DNA of 64,000 bases from Bradyrhizobium semiaridum (GCF_020329505.1 NZ_JAGKJJ010000015.1:62001-126000), one strand, 5' to 3'; positions 27,506-37,157 are shown, numbered from the stretch's first letter. Numbers and translations: made by a program. Notes: a model not told the origin generated them from the letters alone.

Positions 27506-27883
27506 TCACAAATTGATCACCCCGCGCCGGGCCGCATGCGCCACTGCGTCGGTGCGGCCGGTGGCGTCGAGCTTGTCGAGCAGGGAGCCGACGTGAAACT
27601 TTGCGGTGTGCACGGAGATGCCGAGACGCTGTGCGATCATCTTGTTGGAGGCGCCCTCGGCGAGCAGCGCCAGCACGTCGAGCTCGCGCGGCGTCAGCTC
27701 GAACTCGCCGGCCGCGTCCACGGCCTCGCGGCCGCGCACGACGATCGCCGCTGCGGCTTGTTCCCCCGGTGCAGCGAGGCGCAGGCCGGCGACGCCGCCG
27801 AGCAGCGTCGCCAGCCGGTCGGCCAGCGCGGGATCGTCGATTTCGAGCGCGATCACGACATCGGGCGAAGCGTCGTCGCTCAC
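27506..27883 (-). CDS. LuxR-type HTH regulator with degenerate N-terminal domain
   Basis: 125 residues from GTG 27883, whose first bases overlap the stop of the upstream DegP-like gene (GTGA). The C-terminal half is a clear LuxR/GerE helix-turn-helix: FELTPRELDVLALLAEGASN followed by KMIAQRLGISVHTAKFHVGS. The N-terminal half (VVIALEIDDPALADRLATLL) resembles the start of a receiver domain but is far too short, and no phospho-acceptor Asp region is evident. It is therefore unlikely to be phosphorylated in the normal way; the coupled catalytically incomplete protease-like protein may be its partner. Confidence 0.8.
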   Translation of the reverse strand: MSDDASPDVVIALEIDDPALADRLATLLGGVAGLRLAAPGEQAAAAIVVRGREAVDAAGEFELTPRELDVLALLAEGASNKMIAQRLGISVHTAKFHVGSLLDKLDATGRTDAVAHAARRGVINL

Positions 27884-28746
27884 GTCCCGGGCCTCTCGCC
27901 GATCGTCACGTTGACATTCAGCGGCTCGCCGCCGCGATGCACCGTCAGCTCGACCGCCGTGCCGACGCTCTGCGGCCCGAGGCTGCGCGCCAGCGCCCGC
28001 ACCCCGGCCAGCTGCTCGCCGTTGACCGCGACGATCACGTCGCCCTGCCGGATGCCGGCCGCCGCCGCTGGGCCGGCCTTGTCGACATTCATCACCATCG
28101 CGCCAAAACCGTCGTCGAGCCGCACCGGTTGCAGCCCGACGCCGAGATACCCGCGCGCGATGCGGCCGCTTGTCTCGAGCTGCGCTGCGACCCGCTGGAT
28201 GGTTGCGGCCGGAATCGTCAGCACGCGCCGCGGGCCGAGCACCGCCATGCCGAACGGCGCGCCGGCGGCATTGAGCGCGAGACCACCCTGCTGGCTGTAC
28301 CGCAGCCGGACGTCGAGCTCGATCCTCGCGTCGATCTCGCCGCCGCGCAGGCTGCGCCAGGCGGGGCCCGCGCGCGACACCATGCCGAGCCGCGCGGTCG
28401 CAGCGCCGCGGTCGGCCGCAACGACGACGGTCAGCGATCCCAACGCGGGGGTCTCGGCCGACAGCTTCGCCGGCGCGATGTCGCCATCGAACCGCAGCAG
28501 CGCGATGTCGGTGGTATGGTCGCGTCCGGCGATGGTCGCCTTTCGCGTGCTGCCATCGGTGAGCGCGATCTCGATCTCGCCGTCATCGGCGAGGGCTTCG
28601 TCGGCGGTGACGATAAAGCCTGGTTTCCAGACAAAGCCGGAGGCCCGCACACGATGCGAATGCACCGAGACGATGGCGGGCGCGGTTCGCGCGACGGTCT
28701 CCGAAAGGGCTGCTGAGAGCGAGGCGAGGGCGGTCGGGTCGGTCAT
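27880..28746 (-). CDS. DegP/HtrA-fold protein with PDZ domain, lacking catalytic His and Ser
   Basis: 288 residues from ATG 28746, preceded by GGAG. Trypsin-like domain then one PDZ domain (GYLGVGLQPVRLDD... AAAAGIRQGDVIVAVNGEQLAG). In family alignment the catalytic His of TNNHVV is replaced (TADEAL, residues 47-52), the Asp is kept (D80 in TTDIALLRF), and the GNSGGP serine motif reads SQQGGL (151-156). Both His and Ser are therefore missing, unlike the intact HtrA at 42596-43687. No signal peptide is visible, so it is probably cytoplasmic. Coupled to a LuxR-HTH gene. A peptide-sensing or scaffold role is inferred. Confidence 0.85.
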   Translation of the reverse strand: MTDPTALASLSAALSETVARTAPAIVSVHSHRVRASGFVWKPGFIVTADEALADDGEIEIALTDGSTRKATIAGRDHTTDIALLRFDGDIAPAKLSAETPALGSLTVVVAADRGAATARLGMVSRAGPAWRSLRGGEIDARIELDVRLRYSQQGGLALNAAGAPFGMAVLGPRRVLTIPAATIQRVAAQLETSGRIARGYLGVGLQPVRLDDGFGAMVMNVDKAGPAAAAGIRQGDVIVAVNGEQLAGVRALARSLGPQSVGTAVELTVHRGGEPLNVNVTIGERPGT

Positions 28747-28843
28747 GGGAAACTCCATTGGCTTCCCTCAATCTGGGATGCCGGAGCCGGCAGCGAAACT
28801 GGCCGGATGGGCAGGGGGCGGCCGAGCCGCCCGGAACCCGCGC

Positions 28844-29857
28844 TCAGCTGAGCCGGCGCAACGTTGCCTTCGGGGTTTCGCCGAATTTGGCGCGGTAGGC
28901 GCTCGCCATCCGGCTCAGATGGGTAAAGCCGAGGTCGAATGCGATATCGACGATGCGCTCGCCGGGCCCCGCCGACTTCAGCCGTGCATTGAGCTGGGCG
29001 AGGCGAATATCGAGCAGCATCTCGGAGACCGTGGTGCCGAAGTGGCGGCGGAAGCCGATCTGCAGCGCGCGAATGCCGGTGCCCGCGATCCCGGCGAGCT
29101 CGGCAAGATCGAGCGGTTCGGTGGCGCGGGTCTCGAGATAGGCCCGCGCCCGCTTCAGGGCGGCCGGCTGTGTCTCGGCGCGGCCGTTGAAGACGTCGAT
29201 GGCGGCGCTCAGGCTGTGCCGCTGACCGTTCAGCAGGGCATTGAGCAGTGTCTCGCGCCACTCGACCGTCGCGATCGCGGACATTCTCCTGTGCGGCCCG
29301 AGCTGTTCGGCGTGCGTGACGAGGTGGTCGATTTTCACGGTCAGCGCCTGGCCGAGCGAGCGCGTCAGCGCGACCTCGGGCGCAAATTCGACCGGCCGAG
29401 CGGTCGTGCCGCCGAGCGCAGCGGCGCGATGCTCCACCAGCTTGCGGTCGAGCAGCACGATGAGCTGGGCGCAATCGCCACGCCAAATCATCTCGGTCGG
29501 AATGGTCGGCGACAGCAGCGATGCGCTGTGCTGCGGTCCGGTCGTCACCTCGCGCGCGGCGGTGCTGATCGCGGCCGAACCGTGCAGCGGCACCTGCAGC
29601 AGGAAGAAGCGATCGAGGCAGCCGGGATTGATCGCGACCGATCCGCCATAGGCGACATAGTTGACGGAGAAGCCGTCGAACGCCGCGCAATTGTGGATCG
29701 CGAAGAACTCCGCGTCCGAGCGATCCACCGGCGTCAGCCTATGCGGGCAGAAGATGCGGCCGACGGCTTCGGCGGCGTCGTCGACGCGTCCGGTTGCGAC
29801 ACGAGCGAAATCCTTCAGCCGCGTCGTCGCGAAAACCTCGTTGCCCGTCGCAATCAC
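28844..29857 (-). CDS. AraC-family transcriptional regulator
   Basis: 337 residues from GTG 29857 (start uncertain; no strong ribosome site). The N-terminal part matches the AraC-binding-like domain 2 group (VAYGGSVAINPGCLDRFFLLQVPLHG). The C-terminal double HTH is complete: LDLAELAGIAGTGIRALQ... FRRHFGTTVSEMLLDIRLAQLNARL... DIAFDLGFTHLSRMASAYRAKFGETP. Effector unknown; the group often regulates aromatic or alkane degradation genes. It is divergent from the cupin gene at 30113 and upstream of the DegP-like/LuxR pair in the same orientation. Confidence 0.87.
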   Translation of the reverse strand: MIATGNEVFATTRLKDFARVATGRVDDAAEAVGRIFCPHRLTPVDRSDAEFFAIHNCAAFDGFSVNYVAYGGSVAINPGCLDRFFLLQVPLHGSAAISTAAREVTTGPQHSASLLSPTIPTEMIWRGDCAQLIVLLDRKLVEHRAAALGGTTARPVEFAPEVALTRSLGQALTVKIDHLVTHAEQLGPHRRMSAIATVEWRETLLNALLNGQRHSLSAAIDVFNGRAETQPAALKRARAYLETRATEPLDLAELAGIAGTGIRALQIGFRRHFGTTVSEMLLDIRLAQLNARLKSAGPGERIVDIAFDLGFTHLSRMASAYRAKFGETPKATLRRLS

Positions 29858-30112
29858 GCCGGCCGCCCCGGAGTTGTTTGAGGTCTAAAGCATCATGAGC
29901 CTAATCTATCCGCGGCCAAAGCGGAACGCCGTTTCAGCGCGCAATCTGCTCAATCGGGACGCAGCCTGGCGGCGAGGCGTCCGCGCCACCCGTGGGCTTT
30001 CGCATTGCAGCATAGTCGCATGAAGCAACGGATTCGTTTAGCGGCTAGACAGCCCCCGCGGCGGGCGACAGGCTCGGTGCCGGCAATGCGCATCAACACT
30101 GGAGAGGCTGAC

Positions 30113-30562
30113 ATGGGCGCGCTCGAGAAAGGCATCACCCGCAACGGCACCGGCTACGGCGGCAAGACCTGGAACATCCTCGGCCAGGTCTATTATCCGA
30201 AGGCCGTCACCGACTCGACCTTCGCATTCGAGACCAACAGCGATCCCGGCCAATTCGTGCCGGTGCACATCCACCCGACCCAGGACGAGTTCATCCTGGT
30301 GCAGGAGGGCGCGCTCGACCTCAAGCTCGACGGCGTTTGGGTGCAGGCCAAGGCCGGCGACCTCGTGCGCATGCCGCGCGGCATCCCGCACGGCTATTTC
30401 AACAAGTCGGATAAGCCAGCGCGGGCGCTGTTCTGGGTGTCGCCGATGCAGAAGCTCGAGGCGCTGTTCGACAAGCTGCACAATCTGCAGGACCCGGCCG
30501 AGGTGGTGCGGATCTCCGCCGAGCACGAGGTGGATTTTCTGCCGCCGGAAGCCAACGACTAG
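30113..30562 (+). CDS. Cupin-domain protein
   Basis: 149 residues from ATG 30113, with GGAGAGG upstream. Single cupin barrel: metal-site motif 1 is VHIHPTQDEFILVQEGALDL and motif 2 ends in MPRGIPHGYFNKSD. His, His, Glu and the later His are all present, so it is likely metal-binding (quercetinase-like cupins). The C-terminus is helical. Close neighbour of a flavin monooxygenase gene 116 bases downstream and divergent from an AraC regulator, perhaps one regulon. Reaction unknown. Confidence 0.85.
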   Translation: MGALEKGITRNGTGYGGKTWNILGQVYYPKAVTDSTFAFETNSDPGQFVPVHIHPTQDEFILVQEGALDLKLDGVWVQAKAGDLVRMPRGIPHGYFNKSDKPARALFWVSPMQKLEALFDKLHNLQDPAEVVRISAEHEVDFLPPEAND

Positions 30563-30678
30563 GCGCCGGCCGAAACTGACAATTGGGTACGCGATACGGC
30601 CATCGCCGGGCTGGTCCCGGCGATGACGGGGATGCGTGCGCCTGGCGAATGGCAGTTCACTCATTGCGGAGCGGAGTC

Positions 30679-32172
30679 ATGATCAAGCAGAAGCATGTGT
30701 GCGTGATCGGTGCCGGCGTGTCCGGGCTCGCCGCCGCCAAGGCGTTTGCCGAGCGCGGCCACAAGGTATGCATCATCGAGCGCAGCGGCGATCTGGGCGG
30801 CGTCTGGGAGCCGGCGCGCTCCTATCCCGACGTGCAGACGCAGAGCCCGAAGGATCTCTATCGCTACACCGACAAGGCGATGCCGGAGTCCTATCCGGAA
30901 TGGCCGAAAGGGCCGCAGGTCCATGCCTATTTGCGCGACTACGCTCGCAGCCACGGGCTCGATCGCGCGATGCGGTTCGAGACGAAGGTCGAGGCCATGC
31001 AGCGCCGGGCCGACGGCAGACCGGGCTGGACACTCGCGCTGCGCTCGACCGACGGCGCCAGCGGGCATGAGGATTTCGATTTCGTCGCCGTCTGCACCGG
31101 CCAGTTCAACGAGCCGCAGACGCTGCCGCTGCCCGGCGAGGACGGCTTCAGGGCGCAGGGCGGCCAGATCCTGCATTCCTCGCAATATGCCCATGCCGAT
31201 CTCGCCAAAGGACGCAAGGTGGTCGTGCTCGGCGGCTCCAAATCGGCGACCGACATCGCGGTGAACGCGGTCAATTCCGGCGCCAGGGAGGTCACCATCG
31301 TGTTTCGCGAGCCGGTCTGGCGGATTCCTTACTTCGTCGGCGGGCTCGTCAACTTCAAGCGCATCCTCTACATCCGCGCCCAGGAGCAGATGTTCGCGAG
31401 CTGGGGCATCGGCCCTGCCGCGCGGCTCGCGCATGCGCTCGCCAAGCCATTCGTGTGGGCGAACTGGCGTGGCCTCGAGAGCATGCTGAAGATGCAGCTC
31501 AAGCTGAAGCGGTGCGGCATGGTGCCGAAGGAGCGGATCGAGGACGGCGTCAACTGCTCGGTGCCGATCGCGACCCCCGGCTTCTACCCGATGGTCGCCG
31601 ATGGCCGCATCAAGGCGGTGCGCGGCACCTTCGATCGTTACGACGGCAACACCATCGTGATGAGCGGCGGCCAGCGCGTCGCGGCCGATATCGCGGTGCT
31701 CGCGATCGGCTACAAGCTCGGCCTGCCGTTCCTGGCGCCGGAGTATCAGGCCAAGCTGGTCGAGCCCGACGGGCAGTACCGGCTCTATCGCCTGATCGCC
31801 AATCCCGATCTGCCCGACATGGGCTTTGTCGGCTTCAATTCCAGCTTCTGTACCGTGCTGTGCGCCGATCTTGCCGCGAACTGGCTGGTGCGTTACGCCG
31901 ACGGCCAGCTCGCACGTCAGCCAAGCGCCGCCGAGATGAACGACAACATCGCGATGATGCTGAACTTCAGGCGCGTCGAGCGCCCGGCCGCGGGCGTCTA
32001 TGGCGGGCTGTGCGTCGCGCCCTACCATTTCAAGCATTTCGACGAGCTGCTCGCCGACATCGGCACCAAGGCGTCGCGCCGCAATCCGCTGGTCGAAAAA
32101 TTCACGCCGCCCGACGCCGACGCCTATGCGCGCTTCCTCGCGACGGCGCCGGACTATAAGGCGGTGGCCTAG
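30679..32172 (+). CDS. FAD-dependent monooxygenase, FMO/Baeyer-Villiger-like
   Basis: 497 residues from ATG 30679 (GGAG seven bases upstream). N-terminal FAD Rossmann motif VIGAGVSGLAAAKAF with acidic end CIIERS, the FMO-type fingerprint region GGQILHSSQYAHAD, a second nucleotide motif VVLGGSKSATDIA, and the ATG-like FVAVCTGQF and AVLAIGYKLG. It oxygenates an organic N, S or ketone substrate with NADPH and oxygen. The first fingerprint is closer to FMO than to classical Baeyer-Villiger enzymes. Substrate unknown. Confidence 0.85.
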   Translation: MIKQKHVCVIGAGVSGLAAAKAFAERGHKVCIIERSGDLGGVWEPARSYPDVQTQSPKDLYRYTDKAMPESYPEWPKGPQVHAYLRDYARSHGLDRAMRFETKVEAMQRRADGRPGWTLALRSTDGASGHEDFDFVAVCTGQFNEPQTLPLPGEDGFRAQGGQILHSSQYAHADLAKGRKVVVLGGSKSATDIAVNAVNSGAREVTIVFREPVWRIPYFVGGLVNFKRILYIRAQEQMFASWGIGPAARLAHALAKPFVWANWRGLESMLKMQLKLKRCGMVPKERIEDGVNCSVPIATPGFYPMVADGRIKAVRGTFDRYDGNTIVMSGGQRVAADIAVLAIGYKLGLPFLAPEYQAKLVEPDGQYRLYRLIANPDLPDMGFVGFNSSFCTVLCADLAANWLVRYADGQLARQPSAAEMNDNIAMMLNFRRVERPAAGVYGGLCVAPYHFKHFDELLADIGTKASRRNPLVEKFTPPDADAYARFLATAPDYKAVA

Positions 32173-32325
32173 CCAGAAGTGACGAAGCGGAGGCGTGCGC
32201 CACCAAAACCTCGAAAACAACCCCATGCAAAGGAGCAGGCGGCCGCCGGCACCCGGAAAAAAGCTCGGAAAGGCCCTTGACGCGTCGGGCAACTCAGTGG
32301 TATTTTTTCATTATTCCGAAATATG

Positions 32326-32528
32326 CGGGCGGACCGGCACCACGTTCGCGCGCCATGTGATGGATCGCCGCCTCGACGGCGCCGCGCGCGACCTGAGGGC
32401 CGACGATGTTCGGCCGTGCGATCGGTGACTTCGCGTTCGACTGGGGCTTCCCAGAACTTTCGCATTTCACGCGGTGCTTCCGCCATCGCTTCGGCTGCAC
32501 GCCGGGTGAATGGCGGCGTGGCGGCTAA
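32326..32528 (+). pseudogene. Frameshifted remnant of an AraC-family regulator (C-terminal HTH)
   Basis: A short stretch encodes, in two frames, the end of an AraC regulator: first RTGTTFARHVMDRRLDGAARDLRADDV (about 32331-32412), then after a frameshift AIGDFAFDWGFPELSHFTRC and FRHRFGCTPGEWRRGG to a stop at 32526-32528. The second HTH signature (IAFxWGFxxLSHFTRxF) is unmistakable. Nothing recognisable of the ligand-binding domain remains upstream. A residual 40-codon frame from ATG 32406 is not likely to be functional. Confidence 0.75.
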
Positions 32529-32588
32529 GCGACGGTTTGGAAATCACCCTGCCGCGGCGCGGCGGCAGGCGGGGTGCGAAGACTGATG

Positions 32589-34043
32589 TCACACCCCGAC
32601 CGCGTTGCGCGCGATCACGTCGCGATAGAACGCCGCGCTCAGCTTCGGTCTGCGCTCCTGGGTCTCGAAATTGACCCGATAGAGGCCGAAGCGCTTCTCG
32701 TAGCCGAAAATCCATTCGAAATTGTCCATCAGGCTCCATAGGAAATAGCCATGGACCGGGACGCCTTCGGCGGTCGCGCGCTGCAACTGGGCGAGGTAAT
32801 TGCGCAGGAACATGATGCGGTCGAGGTCGTAGATCTGCCCGTCGGCATGCACCTTGTCCTCGCCGGAGGTGCCGTTCTCGCTGATATAGATGCTCTCGAT
32901 GTTCCAAAGTCTCGCGGCAATCCGCGGCGCCCAGTAGATCACCTCCGGTGCGATGCGCAGCCATTCCGAGCTCATGTGCGGGAATGAGCCGGGCATCGGC
33001 AGCGGCTGCCAGCCCGGAGGCTTGTCGGTCGCGATGACGTAACACTGCGGCGCGTAGATGTTGAGCCCGACAAAATCGTTGGGCTGGCCGATGATCTTCA
33101 GCTCCTCTGCGGTGAATTTCGGCGCGTTCGCGCCGGCATAGGCCAGGAAACCTTCGGTGTACTTGCCTTCGAGCACGACGCCGAGAAAGCCGGAATTGAG
33201 TTCGCGCGTCGCAATCTCGGTGGCGCGGATGTTCTCCGGCGCGTTGAACGCGGGCACGCAGGCGGTGATGTTTTCCGCCGGTCCGACCCGCGTGCCGGCG
33301 CGGCCTTTAGCGCGGATCGCCTGCACGGCGAGGCCATGGGCCAGCGCGACATGGTGGCGCGCCTGGTTGACCTCGGCCGGCGCCAGCTTCAGCCCCGGCG
33401 CATCGATGCCGAGAGCATAGCCGAAGGGGAGGAAACGTCCGACCTCGTTGAGGGTGAAAATGTTCTTCACCCGGTCGCTCAGCCGCCCGGCGACATGACC
33501 CGCATAGTCGGCGAACGCCTTCGATGTGTCGCTGGAGCGCCAGCCGCCGACGCGGTCCTGCAGCGCCTGCGGCAGGTCCCAGTGATAGAGCGTGGCGTAG
33601 GGTTCGATGCCGTTCGCCAGCAACTCGTCGACCAGGCGGTTGTAGAAGTCGAGGCCCTTCGGGTTCGGCGCGCCGGTGCCGTCCGGAAACACGCGCGGCC
33701 AGGCGATCGAGAAGCGATAGGCCTTCGCGCCGAGCTGCCGGATCAGGCCGACGTCTTCCTTGTAGCGATGATAGTGATCATTGGCGCGATCGCCGGTGGT
33801 GCCGTCCTCGATCTTGCCCGGTGTGTGGGCGAACGTGTCCCAGATCGATTTGCCGCGGCCGTCCGCGTCGACAGCGCCCTCGATCTGATAGGAGGAGGTT
33901 GCCGTGCCCCAGACGAAACCCGCCGGAAAGCTGGCCCCGTCCGGCGCTGGCACGCCATCCGCCGCCGCAGCGGGCGCCGCCAGGCCGAGCGCAGAGAGGC
34001 CAGCGAGGCTTGCAAACTGCCGGCGCGAGAAGTTACCGAACAT
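32589..34043 (-). CDS. Exported glycoside hydrolase family 1 (beta-glucosidase type)
   Basis: 484 residues. The start has a twin-arginine signal (SRRQFASLAGLSALGLAAPAAAA), so it is folded before export, which is unusual for the mostly cytoplasmic GH1 family. The barrel is complete: FVWGTATSSYQIEGAVDADG, YRFSIAWPRVFPDGTG, acid/base E200 in FTLNEVGRF (Pro of the usual NEP is Val) and nucleophile E389 in YISENGTSGED, then FLWSLMDNFEW. It should act on beta-glucosides or related plant glycosides in the periplasm. Isolated transcription unit. Confidence 0.92.
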   Translation of the reverse strand: MFGNFSRRQFASLAGLSALGLAAPAAAADGVPAPDGASFPAGFVWGTATSSYQIEGAVDADGRGKSIWDTFAHTPGKIEDGTTGDRANDHYHRYKEDVGLIRQLGAKAYRFSIAWPRVFPDGTGAPNPKGLDFYNRLVDELLANGIEPYATLYHWDLPQALQDRVGGWRSSDTSKAFADYAGHVAGRLSDRVKNIFTLNEVGRFLPFGYALGIDAPGLKLAPAEVNQARHHVALAHGLAVQAIRAKGRAGTRVGPAENITACVPAFNAPENIRATEIATRELNSGFLGVVLEGKYTEGFLAYAGANAPKFTAEELKIIGQPNDFVGLNIYAPQCYVIATDKPPGWQPLPMPGSFPHMSSEWLRIAPEVIYWAPRIAARLWNIESIYISENGTSGEDKVHADGQIYDLDRIMFLRNYLAQLQRATAEGVPVHGYFLWSLMDNFEWIFGYEKRFGLYRVNFETQERRPKLSAAFYRDVIARNAVGV

Positions 34044-34314
34044 TGCTGGCCCTCGTCGTGTCGAACTGGTGATTGGAGATATGCCTTGCGGGTCCGGTGA
34101 AGAACGTCAATTCCATGATTGGGCCACTGCCGTTTTAGGTCGGATGCAGGTTAGCCTTCCATCGTAGGGCCGAGCAACAAGCGCGCGATGGCGCGGCACC
34201 GGATGTCAATGTCGCAGAGTTTTCAGTTCTGTGGCGACATTTTCTCCTCTAGATTGCTTGCTAGGTCCTTCCGGGACGATAGCCCAAAATGCCCGTCTCG
34301 ATGAGGCCAGCGCG

Positions 34315-36987
34315 ATGAACCAGCCTGCAACTCCTGTCGGAAGGGCGCCGTTGCGCCATCTCGTGGCGGCGGCAGCCGTGCTGCTGAATCTGGTGACCGC
34401 CGCTCATGCCGAGCAGACGTTCGCGTTCGATCGCGCGCCCGGAAAGCTGCCGAAGACGGTCATCCCGTTGAGCTATGCGATCGAGCTGACCCCGGATCTT
34501 GCAAGCCTGGCGCTGCCGGGCGTCGAGACGATCGAGGTCGAGGTTCGCGCGCCGACGACGCAGCTGACGCTGAACGCGGTCAACACGAATTTCGGCGAGG
34601 TCAGCATCGACGACGGCGCGCAGCGCGCGCAGATGACGAGCGATGCCGCCGCACAGACGGCGACGCTGACGTTCGCCAAGCCGCTCGCGGCTGGCCGCCA
34701 CACGCTGCGCATCGCCTTCACCGCAGAGATCAACAAGTTCGGCGCCGGCCTGTTCGTGGTCGACTATCCGGCCAAGACCGGCACCAAGCGGCTGCTCTCG
34801 AGCAAGCTGGAACCGGCGGACGCACGGCGGATCTTTCCGTGCTGGGACGAGCCGGCGTTCAAGGCGAGCTTTGCGCTGACCGTCGTGATCCCGCGCAATC
34901 TGCTGGCGGTCGGCAACATGCCTGTGACCAGCGAGGAACCGGTCGCCGGCAATCTCAAGAAGGTCGTGTTCGCGCCGACGCCGAAGATGTCGAGCTATCT
35001 GTTCGTGCTCACCGTCGGTGAGCTGGAGCGCGCCTCGATCGATGTGGACGGGGTCACCATCGGCGTCGTGACCACCGAAGGCAAGAGTGGGCAGGGCCGC
35101 TTTGCGCTCGACAGCGCGGCAAAGCTGCTCGCCCACTACAACGATTATTTCGGCGTGAAATACCCGCTGCCGAAGCTCGACCTGATCGCGGTGCCCGGCG
35201 GGTTCGGCGGCGCGATGGAGAACTGGGGCGGCATCACCTTCTTCGAGAGCCGACTGCTGTTCGATCCGGCGACCAATGCGGAGACGGCGCGGCGCGGCAT
35301 CTTCGGCATCATCGCGCATGAGATGGCGCATATGTGGTTCGGCGACCTTGTCACCATGGCTTGGTGGGACAATCTCTGGCTCAACGAGGGCTTTGCCAGC
35401 TGGATGGCCACCAAGGCGTCGCAGCAATACTATCCGCAATGGCAGAGCTGGCTGAACGGCTACGGCGGCAAGCAGTTTGCGTTGAGCCTCGACGCGCGAC
35501 GCACCTCGCATCCGATCCAGCAGCCAATCGCCGACCACAGCGAGGCGGTCACGGCATTCGATGCCATTACCTACAACAAGGGCCAGGCCCTGATCCGCAT
35601 GCTCGAGAATTATCTCGGCGAGGCGCAATTCCGCGCCGGCATCCGCCAATACATGGCTGCGCACGCCTACAGCAACAGCACGACCGCCGATCTCTGGCAG
35701 GCGCTGGAGAGCGCCGGCGGGAAGGCGATCACAGGTGTCGCTGCATCCTTCACCGAGCAGGACGGCGTGCCGCTTGTCGTCGCCGAGACGGATTGCGACG
35801 GCACGGCCCAGCGCCTGACGCTGCGGCAGGAGCGCTTCGTGATCGCGCCGCTCGGCGCGGCCGCGGCGGAGTTGCCTGTGCGAAACTGGCAGATTCCGGT
35901 CGCGATCGGGCCGATCGACGGCAAGCCGTTCGACGAGATCCTGCTGCAAGGCAGCGCCGTGATTCCGGCCGGCGCCTGCGGCGATGCGATCAAGGTCAAT
36001 CTCAGCGACATCGGTTATTTCAGGGTCGAATACGGCCCGAAGAACCGTGGCGCGCTGCTGAGCGCGTTCCCGCGAATGCAGGTCGACGACCGGCTCAACA
36101 TCATCACCGATAGCTGGGCGCTGGTGCAGGCCGGCCGCGCCGAGCCGTCATCGTACCTCGCACTGCTCGATGGGCTCGATCCCGGCGATCACCGCACGGT
36201 GTGGGATCAGGTGATCTCGACATTCGCCGCGCTCAATCGCCTGTCGCGCGGCCATGAAGAACGGCCGCTGATCCAGGCCTATGCGCGCGCGAAGCTGCGG
36301 CCGGTGCTGCACCGGCTCGGATGGAACGGCAGCGGCGCGGCCGACGACGACAACGCGCTGCTCCGCGCCAGCCTGATCTCGACGCTCGGCGATCTCGGCG
36401 ACGAGGCCGTCGTCGCCGAGGCGAAGCGGCGGTTTGCAGCGTTCCTGCTCGATCCGGATGCGCTACCGAATTCGTTGCGCGACGCAGTCACCCATGTCGT
36501 CGGCATCACGGCCGACCGCGCAGCCTATGACGGGCTGCTGGCGCTGGCGCGCAAGAGCACCGTCACCAATGAACGCCTGCGCTATTATTTCGCCACCGCC
36601 AGCGCGCGCGATCCCGAACTGGCGCGGGCGACGCTGGCCCTGACGCTGACCAGCGAGCTGCCGGACACGATCGTGCCGGGCATCATCTCGACGGTGGCAT
36701 CGTCAGGCGAGCAGCCGCAGCTCGCCTGGGATTTCGTCCAGGCCCATTTCGATGCGCTATTGGCAAAGCAAGGGCCGAACTTCCGCGACCAGTTCGTGCC
36801 TAACTTCATGACCAATTTCACCGACGAGGCCCATGCCGCCGAGCTCGCCGCCTTCGCGCCGTCGCAATCGACCGGCGGCGGCCGGGTGATGGTGGCGCGG
36901 GCGCTGGAATCGATCGCGATCTCCGGCGGCCTCGTGGTGCGCCTGCTGCCCGCCGTCGAGGACTGGATCCGGGCACACAGGCCGTGA
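34315..36987 (+). CDS. Exported M1-family zinc aminopeptidase
   Basis: 890 residues from ATG 34315 (GAGG upstream) with a signal peptide (LVAAAAVLLNLVTAAHA). M1 motifs in order: PCWDEPAFKASF, exopeptidase motif GGAMEN (298-303), zinc site HEMAH (335-339) with E358 in NEGF, and the Tyr region AFDAITYNKG. A C-terminal ERAP1-like helical domain completes the usual layout. Removes N-terminal residues from peptides, here in the periplasm or outside. Compared with E. coli PepN it is of the ERAP/APN-like type. The stop overlaps the start of a repeat. Confidence 0.93.
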   Translation: MNQPATPVGRAPLRHLVAAAAVLLNLVTAAHAEQTFAFDRAPGKLPKTVIPLSYAIELTPDLASLALPGVETIEVEVRAPTTQLTLNAVNTNFGEVSIDDGAQRAQMTSDAAAQTATLTFAKPLAAGRHTLRIAFTAEINKFGAGLFVVDYPAKTGTKRLLSSKLEPADARRIFPCWDEPAFKASFALTVVIPRNLLAVGNMPVTSEEPVAGNLKKVVFAPTPKMSSYLFVLTVGELERASIDVDGVTIGVVTTEGKSGQGRFALDSAAKLLAHYNDYFGVKYPLPKLDLIAVPGGFGGAMENWGGITFFESRLLFDPATNAETARRGIFGIIAHEMAHMWFGDLVTMAWWDNLWLNEGFASWMATKASQQYYPQWQSWLNGYGGKQFALSLDARRTSHPIQQPIADHSEAVTAFDAITYNKGQALIRMLENYLGEAQFRAGIRQYMAAHAYSNSTTADLWQALESAGGKAITGVAASFTEQDGVPLVVAETDCDGTAQRLTLRQERFVIAPLGAAAAELPVRNWQIPVAIGPIDGKPFDEILLQGSAVIPAGACGDAIKVNLSDIGYFRVEYGPKNRGALLSAFPRMQVDDRLNIITDSWALVQAGRAEPSSYLALLDGLDPGDHRTVWDQVISTFAALNRLSRGHEERPLIQAYARAKLRPVLHRLGWNGSGAADDDNALLRASLISTLGDLGDEAVVAEAKRRFAAFLLDPDALPNSLRDAVTHVVGITADRAAYDGLLALARKSTVTNERLRYYFATASARDPELARATLALTLTSELPDTIVPGIISTVASSGEQPQLAWDFVQAHFDALLAKQGPNFRDQFVPNFMTNFTDEAHAAELAAFAPSQSTGGGRVMVARALESIAISGGLVVRLLPAVEDWIRAHRP

Positions 36988-37086
36988 AGCGCGATGGGGT
37001 CGGGCTGAAATCATCATCGCGCTTTGGCTTTTGTGTGAGCATGATCTTTTCGGAAAACCGCTTCACACTTTTCCGGATCATGCTCT
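36987..37086. repeat. Intergenic palindromic repeat, family A (full copy, inverted orientation)
   Basis: Reverse-orientation copy of the element at 1848-1948: AAGCGCGATG (36987-36996) pairs with CATCGCGCTT, followed by AGCATGATC and GGATCATGCT with the conserved TTTTCGG and CTTCACACTTTTCCG between. It begins at the last base of the aminopeptidase stop codon. Confidence 0.85.
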
Positions 37087-37157
37087 AGGGACTCCCCGAC
37101 GACATGCGATGCCGCTATGCTCGGCAGGCGGCATGCAATCCAAAGTGCGAGGCTGAC

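Noticed and set aside
29885..29940. AAAGCATCATGAGCC... as a further family A repeat
   Set aside because: Only short resemblance to the GCATGATC arm and no matching second arm.
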